DNA of 64,000 bases. It comes from Kitasatospora atroaurantiaca (GTDB lineage Bacteria > Actinomycetota > Actinomycetes > Streptomycetales > Streptomycetaceae). Position 1 is the stretch's first letter. The number at the start of each line of letters is the position of its first letter. The position numbers and the translations under genes are program-made. Below the pieces are notes generated by a model. It did no database searches and was not told the DNA's origin. It worked only from the letters and a program-made list of their open reading frames with translations. The stretch covers positions 186,001 to 250,000 of the forward strand of contig NZ_VIVR01000001.1 in assembly GCF_007828955.1 (NCBI RefSeq), written 5' to 3'. Of this stretch, positions 1-8,470 are shown piece by piece.

Positions 1-597
1 GCTCCGGGGATGACCGTGCGCCGAAGGACTCCTGGGGGCCTCGGCTGCGGCGGTCGGGGTCGTGATCACCGGTACCGCAGGCCGAGCGTCCTCACCCGAC
101 GACAGGTCACCGCCTGAACCCTGTCGCAGGGCTCTCTCCGACCGAGCGCTCAGGGGCCCGACGCGTTGTCGGCCTCCGCGACCCTTCCCGCACTCGCCGT
201 GGACCTCGGCCTGACGGCGTGCCCGGACCGCCTGGCCCTGCGCCAGATGGTGAGCACCGAGCCGGGTGACGGTCCCGCTCGGCGATCAGCCAAACCTGCC
301 CGGCACGGGAGCGGGCAGCCCTTGGTGTACATGGCGGGCGTGCGGCGGGGGGTGGACGGTTCGTATGCTTCCGTACGCCCCGGAGGCGCGGTACCGGGCT
401 CCCCCGTCGCCATGCTGCTATGAGAACCGGGTGTCACACAGGGGACGCCACCCGTCGGCGACGCCCCGGCGCATCTCATCGGCGCCGCAGGGAGACAGAT
501 CCGGCCGCTGTAGCGTCCGCCCCCCTGGGGCCGCCGCGTGCCCAGGACCACTCCGACCGGCCCGCCCGACAGTCGCTGACCGCACAGGAGGCACACC
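1..597. other. No confident gene
   Basis: I see no convincing coding region here. Short open frames exist on both strands, but none carries a recognisable motif or a ribosome binding site. One frame near the left edge (about 20-75) is briefly hydrophobic and could be the tail of a gene that starts outside the window, but it cannot be proven. The last 15 bases hold the AGGAGG ribosome binding site of the P450 gene that follows. Confidence 0.4.
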
Positions 598-1950
598 TTG
601 CCGCTCTCACCACCTGTCATCGCGCCCGGGGCGCTGCCGCTGGTCGGCCATGCGGGGCGACTGCTGCGCGACCCGATGGAGTTCTTCACCGCGCAGCGGG
701 GCGTGGGCCCGGTGGTGGGCATCCGCCTCGGTCCGCACACGGCGTACCTGGTCACCGACCCGGAGCTGGTCCGCAGCATGCTGGTGGGCGGGTACCGGGA
801 CTTCGACAAGGGCGGGCTGTTCTTCGACGCGGTCCGGAGCCTGGCGGGGAACGGGCTGGCGACGTGCTCGGCCGGGGACCACGCCCGCCAACGCCCGCTG
901 ATGCAACCGGCGTTCCAGCCGTCGGTGCTGCCTCGCTACACCGCGGTGATGAGCGCCTGCGCGGAGGAGGTCAGCGGTGCGTGGCAGGCGGGCAGCACGC
1001 TGGCGCTCGACCAGGAGATGCGGCGCATCACCGCACTGGTGGCGACCCGCACCCTGGTCACGTCGAAGGAGGGTGCCCAGGCCGCGGCGGAGGTGGAGCG
1101 CGGGCTGCCGCTGCTCCTTCCGGCGCTTCACCGGCGCGTGTTCATTCCCGTCCCCTGGGTGCACCAGGTGCCGACTCCCGGCAATCGGCGCTTCGAACGG
1201 ACCCGGGCCCGGCTGCGCGAGGCCGTGGACCAGGTGGTCACCCAGTACCGGCGCAGCGGTGCGGGCCACGGGGATCTGCTGTCACTGATCATGGAGGCCC
1301 GCAGCGAGGAGGACGGGTCGGGGCTGAGCGATGTCGAGATCCGCGACCAGATCATGTCGGTCCTCCTCGCGGGCATCGAGACCACCGCCAGTCTGCTCTC
1401 CTGGGCACTCCACCTGGTGTCCCGGCATCCCGGGGTCCGCCGGAGACTGGAGACGGAGGTGAAGACGGTGCTGGGCGGAAGGACCGCCGACCACCAGGAC
1501 CTGGTACGGCTGCCCTACTGCAGGTACGTGCTCACCGAGACCATGCGGCTCTACCCGCCGGCCGCCCTGCTGTCGCGGGCCACCACCACCGATGTGGAAC
1601 TGGCCGGGACGCCGATCCCCGCCGGCAGCGACGTGCTCTTCTGCGTGTACGCCCTCCACCGCGATCCGCAGGTCTTCGCGGAGCCCGGGCGCTTCGATCC
1701 GGACCGCTGGCTGCCCGAGCGGGTGACCCCGGTCCAGCGCAAGGGGTTGTTCTCGCTGGGTGCCGGACGGCGCAAGTGCATCGGCGACTCCTTCGGTCTC
1801 ATCGAGGCGACCATTGCGCTGGCCACGATCACGGCCCGCTGGCACCTGCGGCCTGCGGACCGGCGTCCCGTCCGGCCCGTCATGCGGACCACCCTGATGC
1901 CCTCCTCGCTCCGCATGACGCTCGAACCGCGCACGGCCGGTTCTGGCTGA
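598..1950 (+). CDS. Cytochrome P450 monooxygenase
   Basis: A 450-residue haem-thiolate monooxygenase. The TTG start is chosen because AGGAGG lies 6 bases upstream. Seen in the sequence: the I-helix oxygen-binding motif AGIETT near residues 258-263, the K-helix ExxR in ETMR near 313-316, and the haem loop FSLGAGRRKCIG with the cysteine ligand at about residue 394. Length is normal for a soluble bacterial P450. The N-terminal proline-rich start and the overall pattern recall terpene-oxidising P450s such as the PtlI/CYP170 type, but the substrate is inferred only. No ferredoxin, ferredoxin reductase or terpene cyclase lies next to it in the window, so redox partners must be encoded elsewhere, and the cyclase may be outside the left edge. 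Confidence 0.93.
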   Translation: MPLSPPVIAPGALPLVGHAGRLLRDPMEFFTAQRGVGPVVGIRLGPHTAYLVTDPELVRSMLVGGYRDFDKGGLFFDAVRSLAGNGLATCSAGDHARQRPLMQPAFQPSVLPRYTAVMSACAEEVSGAWQAGSTLALDQEMRRITALVATRTLVTSKEGAQAAAEVERGLPLLLPALHRRVFIPVPWVHQVPTPGNRRFERTRARLREAVDQVVTQYRRSGAGHGDLLSLIMEARSEEDGSGLSDVEIRDQIMSVLLAGIETTASLLSWALHLVSRHPGVRRRLETEVKTVLGGRTADHQDLVRLPYCRYVLTETMRLYPPAALLSRATTTDVELAGTPIPAGSDVLFCVYALHRDPQVFAEPGRFDPDRWLPERVTPVQRKGLFSLGAGRRKCIGDSFGLIEATIALATITARWHLRPADRRPVRPVMRTTLMPSSLRMTLEPRTAGSG

Positions 1951-2063
1951 CCTTTCCTCCGCCCTCCTCCGCGTCCGGTTCAGTCATATCCCTCACGCCA
2001 CCGGACGTACTACCGTGGCCGCCCCGGGGCCGTAACCGGCTCCCTGTACACGGGGGGTACGCG

Positions 2064-2885
2064 ATGCGGTGGGTGCTGCTCTTCCTGACCGGTGCGGCGA
2101 CGGCTGCCGCCGCTGGGCTCCTGCGGTGGCCGGCCCGGGCGCGACCGGACAAGGCCGATGACCTGACGGCCTTACAGCTCGCCTGGTTGCGTGGTGGTGC
2201 CCGCGCGTTCACCACCACAGCGGTGGTGGCCCTGTACCTGGACGGGCTGATCGAGAGGGGACCGGACGGCCGCATTCGCCGTACAGGTTCCGAGGGCGTC
2301 CCGGCCGATCCCATCCTGGCGAGCGTCCTGCCCACCTTCGCCACGCCCGTCCGCCTCGAGGACCTGGCACAGCGCGCAGAGGTCCGCACGTCCCTGGGCC
2401 ACGTCCGCTCCGCCGCCCTGGAACGCGGACTGGTCCGAGGTGCCGGCCGGCGCGCCGGCGCTTCCGCGCTCCTGCTGGCAGCGGCATCGGCCGCCGGATT
2501 CGCCCTCGCCGACCTGTCCGTTGTCCTCGCCTGTGCCGCCGTCGCGGGGCTGCTGGCAGGCTCGGCCCGGCTTGCCGGCACAAAGCCCGACGCGCGGCTC
2601 CGACGCCAACTCCTGCGCGAAACCCGCGCCCGGCACCCGCTGCCACCAGAGGGCCTCGAGGCCTCCCGCGCCGCGCCGCAGGACATCGTCCAGGCAGTGG
2701 CCCGGCACGGCCGGCCGGCGCTTGATCTCTTCCTGCCCGGCTGCACGGGCCCGGGAGAACTCCTGTGGCGTCCTCCGGCGAAACACTCCCGGACAACCGA
2801 CAGTTCGGGCGGGCAGAACACGTACTGGCCGGCCGACTCCGGCGGGAGCGGCGACAGCAACGGCAGCCTCGGAAGCGGGTACTAG
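2064..2885 (+). CDS. TIGR04222-type membrane protein
   Basis: A 273-residue protein of unknown function. An N-terminal membrane anchor (about residues 3-20) is followed by a compact soluble region containing LTALQLAWLRGG and a second hydrophobic pair near residues 130-165. The C-terminus is low-complexity Gly/Ser rich. The 'LAWLRGG..A' pattern followed by paired helices is typical of the actinobacterial TIGR04222 membrane family, whose role is not known. The ATG start at 2064 fits the beginning of the hydrophobic segment. The frame is open far upstream, but that part reads as a shadow of the P450 gene. The gene stands alone, on the same strand as the P450, after a gap of about 110 bases. Confidence 0.7.
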   Translation: MRWVLLFLTGAATAAAAGLLRWPARARPDKADDLTALQLAWLRGGARAFTTTAVVALYLDGLIERGPDGRIRRTGSEGVPADPILASVLPTFATPVRLEDLAQRAEVRTSLGHVRSAALERGLVRGAGRRAGASALLLAAASAAGFALADLSVVLACAAVAGLLAGSARLAGTKPDARLRRQLLRETRARHPLPPEGLEASRAAPQDIVQAVARHGRPALDLFLPGCTGPGELLWRPPAKHSRTTDSSGGQNTYWPADSGGSGDSNGSLGSGY

Positions 2886-3010
2886 GGCGTGAATCGGGTT
2901 GTGATGAGGGGAGGTTCGGGTGAGGTGTCATCGCCAGTCGCGAAGCCGATCGGCCTTTCCGGTCGTCACCTGCTCTCGGGGCGCCGGGCCGGCCGGCGGC
3001 GTGAGGGCTG

Positions 3011-3060
3011 AGGTGGGAGTTGACCCTGACACTGTGTGAGGGGGTTGACTGCTCCCACCT
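3011..3060 (+). promoter_or_regulatory. MerR-type promoter/operator inside a larger inverted repeat
   Basis: A near-perfect dyad, CCCTGACAC-T-GTGTGAGGG (3024-3042), lies between TTGACC (3020-3025) and TTGACT (3045-3050). These two boxes are 19 bp apart. An overlong 19-bp spacer carrying a dyad is the hallmark of promoters remodelled by MerR-family activators. The whole site is bracketed by a 9-bp inverted repeat, AGGTGGGAG (3011-3019) and CTCCCACCT (3052-3060). It lies 50 bases before the next gene. No MerR gene is present in the window, so the regulator is unknown. Confidence 0.5.
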
Positions 3061-3111
3061 GCCCGGCAATCCGCCGGCGAAGATCACCTCTGTCTCCACG
3101 AAGGGTTCCTT

Positions 3112-4050
3112 GTGCTCGGCTACGTCGGCTCCGGCCCCTACTGCTACACGAACTCGCTGGCCATGATGCTGGGTGGGGAGTCTCCCTCTACCGCAGTCAT
3201 CGAGACGCTGACGGGCTCACCGTTCGGCGCCCAGCTCATCGGCGGTTCCCTGCCGTTGTTCGATCCCTACGGTTGGCACCCCGAGGTCGGCCTCGACGCC
3301 GCAATCGCCCTGTTGGGCTGGAGCTGTGAGCGCAGCGACGGCGGGACGCCGGCCGAGGCGCTGCAACGGTTGCGGACCGGCTGCTCGCGGGGGCCGGTCC
3401 TGGTCGGGCCGGTGGACATGGGCCTGCTGCTGTATCAGCCCGGCACACCGAACGCCGACGGCGGTGACCACTACGTCGTGGTGCTGGCTGCCGACCAGGA
3501 CAGCATCGAACTCCACGACCCCCACGGTCACCCGTACGCGACCCTGCCCACGCAGGCTTTCCTCTCCGCCTGGGAGGCGAAGGCGATCAGCTACATCGAC
3601 GCCCCGTTCGTGCTGCGGACCGGATTCGTGCGCCGGCGCAGGGTCACTCCTGTCGACGCGTTGAGGCAGTCGCTGCCGGGAGCCGAGCGGTGGCTGGCCG
3701 GCCGTGACGACCTGCCCATGCCGCCCGGCTCACTGGGTGGAGCGGCCGCCGTCGAGACGCTCGCCGACATGGTCGCCCAGGGCGCGCCCCCCGGCATCCG
3801 CACGCTGCTCACCGCGTTCGGCGTCCGCGTGGGAGCACGCCGTCTGAACGACGCGGCGATGTGCCTGGAAGAGCTGGGACTGTCGCGCGCGGCCTCCATC
3901 GCACAGCGCCAGGCCCGGATCCTGGGCAGTCTGCAGTATCCGCTGGTGCACGGCGACGACCAGGCCGCAGCAGCGCAGCTGCGGCAACTCGCCCCCACCT
4001 ATGAGCGGTTGCACACGGCCGTGGGTACGGCACTGGGCAGCGCCTTCTGA
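3112..4050 (+). CDS. BtrH/C39-like cysteine protein
   Basis: A 312-residue protein beginning at a GTG with a weak GAAGGG site. The N-terminal half resembles the BtrH N-terminal/C39 peptidase-like fold. Cys11 sits in PYCYTNSLAMML, His120 in GGDHYVVV and Asp136 in LHDPHGH, giving a plausible Cys-His-Asp triad. BtrH itself transfers an acyl chain from a carrier protein in butirosin biosynthesis, while C39 relatives cut peptide leaders. Which chemistry applies here is not shown by the sequence. The C-terminal half (about 170-312) is helical, without a recognised domain. There is no signal peptide. A MerR-like promoter lies just upstream, so the gene may be inducible. It converges with the esterase gene on the other strand. 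Confidence 0.7.
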   Translation: MLGYVGSGPYCYTNSLAMMLGGESPSTAVIETLTGSPFGAQLIGGSLPLFDPYGWHPEVGLDAAIALLGWSCERSDGGTPAEALQRLRTGCSRGPVLVGPVDMGLLLYQPGTPNADGGDHYVVVLAADQDSIELHDPHGHPYATLPTQAFLSAWEAKAISYIDAPFVLRTGFVRRRRVTPVDALRQSLPGAERWLAGRDDLPMPPGSLGGAAAVETLADMVAQGAPPGIRTLLTAFGVRVGARRLNDAAMCLEELGLSRAASIAQRQARILGSLQYPLVHGDDQAAAAQLRQLAPTYERLHTAVGTALGSAF

Positions 4051-4179
4051 ACGAACGAGGGCCGGCGGGCCGCAGCGTGCCGGGTCAACTGCCGGGTGAG
4101 GGCGCACTGCCGGCGGCAACCGGACTTGTGGCACCGGCCGCAGGGCACGCGGTGAGCCCCGTGTACGCCCGGAACCCGC

Positions 4180-5226
4180 TCATCCGGCAGGTCGGTTCCT
4201 CGTGCCGGACTGCGCGAGGAGCCGCTGGAGCCAGCGGGTACGGGCGTTGCGTGCGTCCTGGCTGAGGGCCGCCTGCGGTGCCAAGCCGTCGAAGCCGTGG
4301 TAGGCACCGGGCCATACATGCAGTTCAGCCTGGCCGCCGGCCTGCCAGATCGCGTTCGCGTAAGCCACGTCCTCGTCCCGGAACATCTCGGCCGACCCGA
4401 CGTCGATGTAGGCCGGGGGGAGGCCGGAGAGGTCCGTGGCGCGGGAGGGGGCCGCGTAGGGCGGCAGGTCCGCAGCACCGTAGCGGTCACCCAGCACTGC
4501 CTTCCACGCGGTCGCGTTGGAGGTGAGGTCCCACACGCCGAGGCCCGTCATCTGATGACTGGAGAAGGTGTTGCCGCGGTCGTCGAGCATCGGGCACAGC
4601 AGAAGTTGCCCCAGTGGCCCGGGACCGCCGCGGTCACGGGCCAGCAGGGCGAGGGCCGCGGCGAGCCCGCCGCCGGCACTCTTCCCTCCGATGATGATGC
4701 GGTCCGCGTCGATGTCCAGTTCGGTCGCGTGCCCGGCCGCCCAGACGAGTCCGGCGTAGCAGTCCTCCAGCGGTCCCGGGTACTGCGTCCGCGGCGCCAA
4801 CCGGTACTCGACCGAGATGACAGCCAGCTCCAGCGGGAGGGCCCACTCGCGAAGAATCCGCGGAAGCACGGACCACGCGTTGCCCATGACCATGGCGCCT
4901 CCGTGCATGTAGTACAGCAGAGGCAGCGGCCCGACGAGCCCGGACGGCCGCGCGCTCACGAGCGTGACGTCCGGTCCGTCCGGCGGTCCCGGTACACAGA
5001 ACTCCGCCACCTCGAAACGGCCATCGGCGCGAAGGTCCTCGGCCGTTGGCCTGGGCCGGGTCGCGGCATCCCGCTCTTGCCGGGCCTCAAGACTGTCCGG
5101 GGTGACCGGCTCCCTTGACTCCTTGCCCAAGGCCGCCAGCACGACGCTCAGTTCGGGGTCGAAGGGGGGCACTGCCTTCGGTGTCGGGATACGACCGGAC
5201 TCGGACGGCGCGCGGCGGACACTCAT
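4180..5226 (-). CDS. Alpha/beta hydrolase, family IV (HSL-like) esterase
   Basis: A 348-residue cytoplasmic esterase. The HGG oxyanion motif lies near residue 107 (YYMHGGAMVMG). The nucleophile elbow is GKSAGG near 181. A catalytic Asp lies in the EMFRDED region near 281 and His in YHGF near 310. This order is that of hormone-sensitive-lipase-like esterases. The ATG at 5226 begins MSVRR; the frame is open further upstream but without a better start. Family members hydrolyse short acyl esters; the natural substrate is unknown. The gene is divergent from the membrane protein at 5509, and the shared spacer holds a perfect 18-bp palindrome that may control either gene. Confidence 0.88.
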   Translation of the reverse strand: MSVRRAPSESGRIPTPKAVPPFDPELSVVLAALGKESREPVTPDSLEARQERDAATRPRPTAEDLRADGRFEVAEFCVPGPPDGPDVTLVSARPSGLVGPLPLLYYMHGGAMVMGNAWSVLPRILREWALPLELAVISVEYRLAPRTQYPGPLEDCYAGLVWAAGHATELDIDADRIIIGGKSAGGGLAAALALLARDRGGPGPLGQLLLCPMLDDRGNTFSSHQMTGLGVWDLTSNATAWKAVLGDRYGAADLPPYAAPSRATDLSGLPPAYIDVGSAEMFRDEDVAYANAIWQAGGQAELHVWPGAYHGFDGLAPQAALSQDARNARTRWLQRLLAQSGTRNRPAG

Positions 5227-5462
5227 GACCCACCCCCCGATCGGACGGCGGGATGCCGCCCGGCATCCCCACCGAAACAGCTCGGCTGTACGCACGTGCA
5301 CCCGGGGAACACTCGCGTGAGACCCATACGGCGTAGCCAATCACACCGCATCCCGAGCGGGCGCGTCAGCACGCAGGCGACCCAGAAGGCGTGACGGCGT
5401 TCAGCGCGAGCGCGTGTGGGCACGGTCGGTTCCGGTACACCGTAGTGCGATTTTCGGAGTCT

Positions 5463-5480
5463 GTCTACAAGCTTGTAGAC
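5463..5480. promoter_or_regulatory. Perfect 18-bp palindrome, probable operator
   Basis: GTCTACAAGCTTGTAGAC is its own reverse complement over all 18 bases. It ends 28 bases before the ATG of the membrane protein at 5509 and is immediately followed by TTGACA (5482-5487), which could be a -35 box. Such a position suits a repressor of the TetR, MarR or GntR type. No regulator gene of these types is adjacent. Confidence 0.6.
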
Positions 5481-5508
5481 GTTGACACGCTGTGCCATCC
5501 TGCCGTCC

Positions 5509-6291
5509 ATGACGACAGCCCAACTCCAACAGAACGCCCCGTCAGCCCCCGTCAGGCAGGCGATGAACAAGGTTCCGGAGGTGACGGCACTGTTCTGGAT
5601 CATCAAGGTGCTGACCACCGGGATGGGTGAGACCGCCTCTGACTTCCTGGCCCACGTGATGGACCCGATGATCGCGGTGGCGCTCGGCGGAGTGGGCTTC
5701 GTGGCCTGCCTGGCGGTGCAGTTCAGTGTCCGCCGGTACGTGGCGTGGGTCTACTGGACCACCGTCGTCATGGTCAGTGTCTTCGGCACCATGGCAGCCG
5801 ACGTGATGCACGTCGGTCTCCACGTGCCGTACCTGGTGGCGACCCCCTTCTTCCTGCTCGCGCTCGCGACGGTCTTCGGCACCTGGTACGCGACGGAGCG
5901 CACGCTCTCCGTCCACAGCATCAACACCCCGCGCCGCGAAGCGTTCTACTGGGCCACCGTGCTCGGCACCTTCGCGCTCGGCACCGCCGTCGGCGACCTG
6001 ACCGCCACCACCTTCGGCCTGGGCTACCTCGCCTCCGGGTTCGCATTCGCCGGACTGATCGCCGTCCCGGCCGTCGCCCACTCCCGGTTCGGGTTCGGCG
6101 CGATCGCGGCCTTCTGGTGGGCGTACGTGCTCACCCGCCCGCTCGGCGCCTCCTTCGCCGACTGGATGGCCGTCCCGCACGCCCGCGGGGGCCTGAACCT
6201 CGGGCTCGGGCCGGTCACGCTGACCTGGACCCTCGTGATCCTTGCCCTGGTCGGCTACCTGGCGACGAGCCGCCGGGACACCGCGGGCTGA
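5509..6291 (+). CDS. COG4705-like multipass membrane protein
   Basis: A 260-residue integral membrane protein with about seven hydrophobic segments from residue 25 onward. Two internal repeats are visible: KVLTTGMGETASDF near the start and VLGTFALGTAVGDL in the middle, which suggests an ancient duplication. This pattern matches the uncharacterised COG4705 membrane-protein family. Members are sometimes linked to metal or acid stress, but the function is not established. The ATG at 5509 has no clear ribosome binding site, so the message may be nearly leaderless. A perfect palindrome and TTGACA box lie just upstream. Confidence 0.75.
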   Translation: MTTAQLQQNAPSAPVRQAMNKVPEVTALFWIIKVLTTGMGETASDFLAHVMDPMIAVALGGVGFVACLAVQFSVRRYVAWVYWTTVVMVSVFGTMAADVMHVGLHVPYLVATPFFLLALATVFGTWYATERTLSVHSINTPRREAFYWATVLGTFALGTAVGDLTATTFGLGYLASGFAFAGLIAVPAVAHSRFGFGAIAAFWWAYVLTRPLGASFADWMAVPHARGGLNLGLGPVTLTWTLVILALVGYLATSRRDTAG

Positions 6292-6464
6292 CGCGAGGTC
6301 ACCCGCCCGCCATTTCTCTCGACGACTGCGGGAGTGGGCAGCGCCGGCGGTAGGTTCCGCCGAGCCGGACGACGGGGCGGACGGGTCGGCGGCGAGTTGC
6401 CGGTAGTGCTGGATCACCGGATCGGCACTTCTGGCGAACAGCGCAAGCCACTCAGTCGGTTGGG

Positions 6465-6553
6465 CGGAGAAGGCAGGATTCGAACCTGCGCGGGCTTGCA
6501 CCCGACCAGAGCCAGAGCCCTGATCCCCGATAAACCACTCCGGGCACCTCTCC
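6465..6553 (-). ncRNA. tRNA-like RNA without an anticodon, copy 1
   Basis: Read on the minus strand, the 89 nt give a 7-bp acceptor stem (GGAGAGG with CTTCTCC, one G-U pair), a D-arm (CCCG, loop GAGTGGTTTAT, CGGG), a hairpin, a long variable arm (GGGTGCAAGCCC) and a standard T-arm (GCAGG TTCGAAT CCTGC). A discriminator G follows. Where the anticodon arm should be there is GATCAGGGC-TCTG-GCTCTGGTC: nine pairs (two of them G-U) closed by a tetraloop, leaving no seven-base anticodon loop. A leader hairpin, CCCGCA (6579-6584) with TGCGGG (6602-6607), has a 17-nt loop. CCA is not followed exactly (GCCCA). The long variable arm and G73 are serine-tRNA traits. Confidence 0.8.
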
Positions 6554-6623
6554 CAACGGAAACAGCCGCGAGCCGCTTCCCGCACCCTGAACCCCGCATC
6601 CTGCGGGCTCCCTGTGCACAGAC

Positions 6624-6669
6624 ATGACTCTCCCTCATCCCCCTGATCGCGCCCTGACACCGCACTGAC
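6624..6669 (-). promoter_or_regulatory. 11-bp phased GTCAG promoter of tRNA-like copy 1
   Basis: On the minus strand two GTCAG units and one ATCAG unit start exactly 11 bp apart (complements at 6665-6669, 6654-6658 and 6643-6647). The last heptamer, ATCAGGG, is followed after 10 bp by GAGTCAT. The other three copies have TAGTCAT at the same place. This is the most diverged of the four promoters. It ends 70 bases before the tRNA-like fold. Confidence 0.7.
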
Positions 6670-6724
6670 CGCAAAACCTCGCCGGGCGGCCGCCCCCATC
6701 CGCCCGATGCGAGCGCAGGAACTT

Positions 6725-6738
6725 TTGAACACGTTCAA
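6725..6738. promoter_or_regulatory. Inverted repeat TTGAAC-N2-GTTCAA, probable TetR-type operator
   Basis: TTGAACACGTTCAA is a 6-bp inverted repeat with a 2-bp centre, 43 bases before the epimerase start. This class of site is commonly bound by TetR-family repressors. No TetR gene is adjacent; the nearest is at 21634 and has different operators. Confidence 0.5.
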
Positions 6739-6780
6739 CTTGTGCGCTAGTCTCATCTCACGCACCAGAGGGGGAGCCTG

Positions 6781-7737
6781 ATGAGGATTGTCATACCCGG
6801 GGGAACCGGGCAGGTGGGCACGATCCTGAACCGCGCGCTGACGGCCGCAGGCCACGAGGTCGTGGTCCTGACCAGACGGCCGGTGCGCGAGCGCGAAGTC
6901 CACTGGGACGGCGAGACCCTGGGCCCCTGGGCCGAGACGATCGACAACAGCGACGTCGTGATCAACCTGGCCGGTCGCAGCGTCAGCTGCCGCTACACCA
7001 CAGCCAACCTGCGGGCCATGATGGACTCGCGTGTGCACTCGACCCAGGTCGTGGGCAAGGCGATCGCAACCGCCGCCCGGCCTCCCCGGGTCTGGCTGCA
7101 GATGAGCACCGCCACCATCTATGCCCACAGCTTCGACGTACCCAACGACGAGGCGACCGGCGTGCTCGGCGGCACCGAGCCAGAGATCCCGGGTTACTGG
7201 GCGTACAGCATCGAGATCGCCAAAGCCTGGGAGCAGGCGCAGGAGCGGGCTGAAACCCCGTACACCCGCAAGGTCGCCCTGCGCTCCGCCATGGTGATGA
7301 GCCCGGATCGCGGCGGCGCCTTCGACGTCCTGCTGCGGCTGGCGCGGTTCGGCCTCGGCGGCCCGGTCGCGGGGGGCCGGCAGTACGTGTCCTGGATCCA
7401 CGACCGCGACTTCGTCCGCGCGGTGGAGTTCCTGGCCGACCGGGACGACATCACCGGGGCGGTGAACCTCTCCGCCCCTGCCGCTCTGCCGCAGCGAGCG
7501 TTCATGCGTACCCTGCGCGCCGCCTGGGGCATCCCGGTGGGTCTGGCCGCGACGAAGTGGATGGCCGAGCTCGGCGCGTTCGCACTGCGCTCGGACACCG
7601 AACTCCTGCTCAAGAGCCGCCGCGTCACCCCTGGCCGCCTACTCGAAGCGGGCTTCACCTTCGACTACTCCGAGTGGCCGGAAGCCGCCGACGACCTCGT
7701 GCGACGCGTACGCGGCAACAGGAGTGAGACCGAGTGA
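6781..7737 (+). CDS. TIGR01777-type NAD(P)-binding epimerase
   Basis: A 318-residue protein with an N-terminal Rossmann motif GGTGQVG at residues 8-14 and the sugar-epimerase-like pattern of the TIGR01777 family (SulA/YfcH-like). The C-terminal region VTPGRLLEAGFTFDY is the typical DUF1731 tail. The reaction is unknown for this family. The ATG start is preceded by GGGGGAG. The promoter region contains a TetR-like inverted repeat, so expression is probably repressed until a ligand appears. The gene is complete and follows tRNA-like copy 1, which is transcribed the other way. Confidence 0.85.
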   Translation: MRIVIPGGTGQVGTILNRALTAAGHEVVVLTRRPVREREVHWDGETLGPWAETIDNSDVVINLAGRSVSCRYTTANLRAMMDSRVHSTQVVGKAIATAARPPRVWLQMSTATIYAHSFDVPNDEATGVLGGTEPEIPGYWAYSIEIAKAWEQAQERAETPYTRKVALRSAMVMSPDRGGAFDVLLRLARFGLGGPVAGGRQYVSWIHDRDFVRAVEFLADRDDITGAVNLSAPAALPQRAFMRTLRAAWGIPVGLAATKWMAELGAFALRSDTELLLKSRRVTPGRLLEAGFTFDYSEWPEAADDLVRRVRGNRSETE

Positions 7738-7762
7738 GCTGCGCCGGCCAGGCCGTGAGAGG

Positions 7763-8096
7763 TCAAGGGACCCGTGCGGTGAGGACAGGCTGGAAGAAGC
7801 CGCTGGTCTCGGGCGACTCCCACGCGGGCTCGATGAACCCCGCCTCAGTGGCCAAGCCGGTCAGTTGCTGCCGGGCAAGGGCCCAGCACGTAGTACGCCG
7901 TACCCTGACGCGCCATTCCTCACCGTCCGGGATCAGCTGGAAGTGCTCCAGGTCGTAGCGTTCGCCGTCGTCATGCCAGTCCCACAGCTGAAAGGTGACG
8001 GTTCGGCCGTTGGGCGTCGGCGAGTTGCGGAGCGGTCGACACCGGACGGGACTGCCGGATCTGGTCATAGAAACGAGCCACCGATTCCTCTTGCAT
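7763..8096 (-). pseudogene. Methyltransferase remnant with internal deletion and frameshift
   Basis: Two pieces of one class I SAM-methyltransferase can be read. From the ATG at 8096 the frame gives MQEESVARFYDQIRQSRPV, a typical N-terminus ('ARFYD') joined directly to a C-terminal motif. After about 27 codons the frame must shift to continue into VTFQLWDWHDDGERYDLEHF and a C-terminus ending VLTARVP. The whole central SAM-binding region, normally about 140 residues, is missing. So the gene has lost its middle and also carries a frameshift. The assignment rests on motif memory of the family ends. It could also be a small unrelated ORF, but the two-frame match makes that unlikely. Confidence 0.6.
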
Positions 8097-8173
8097 TGCG
8101 CTCGGACTACTCAGATTGAACTCGTCTTGTCGTAGGCGCCGATGGTCGTTGATCCCTGCGGTATGACATCGAT

Positions 8174-8340
8174 GTGCGGTGCGCGCAGGGGGCCGGGTTG
8201 ACTGCCCAGGAGCAGCAGCGTCGGCAGCGGGTGCGGCTGGATGCCGCCGAGCGGTTCGAGCGTGGGCCCGAAGTATGCGGCTCAGGTCCCTGTCACGACC
8301 TCAAGCCCCTACAGCACCGGCTGAGAAGGCGGAGCCCTGT
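8174..8340 (+). pseudogene. IS630-type transposase N-terminal fragment
   Basis: From a GTG at 8174 the frame reads GLTAQEQQRRQRVRLDAAERF, which matches the helix-turn-helix start of IS630-family transposases (pattern LT..E...R..VRL.AA..F). After about residue 33 the match moves to another frame (YAAQVPVTTSSPY), and a stop follows. No DDE catalytic region is present. This is a short frameshifted remnant, further evidence that this stretch has been hit by several insertion sequences. Confidence 0.45.
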
Positions 8341-8470
8341 TGTATGTCCGGCTTTAAATCTTATCGGCCGGCCGTGCGCGAGATGGGTATTCGGCAGATG
8401 CGGGCATGTCCAGCGCAGGCTGCACTAATCTCCGCCCGGTATCGACCGCAACCCGGGAGACGACCCCACC

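Noticed and set aside
150..809. Minus-strand gene near the left edge
   Set aside because: Overlaps the well-supported P450 start and has shadow-like composition with no motif or ribosome binding site.
420..2885. One 821-codon gene across the P450 and membrane-protein region
   Set aside because: Its first 548 codons overlap the P450 gene in another frame and read as Arg/Pro-rich shadow; only the part after ATG 2064 has protein-like features.
6465..6553. Ordinary serine tRNA gene
   Set aside because: Acceptor, D, variable and T arms fit, but the anticodon arm is a 9-bp hairpin with a 4-nt loop in all four copies, so no anticodon can be read.
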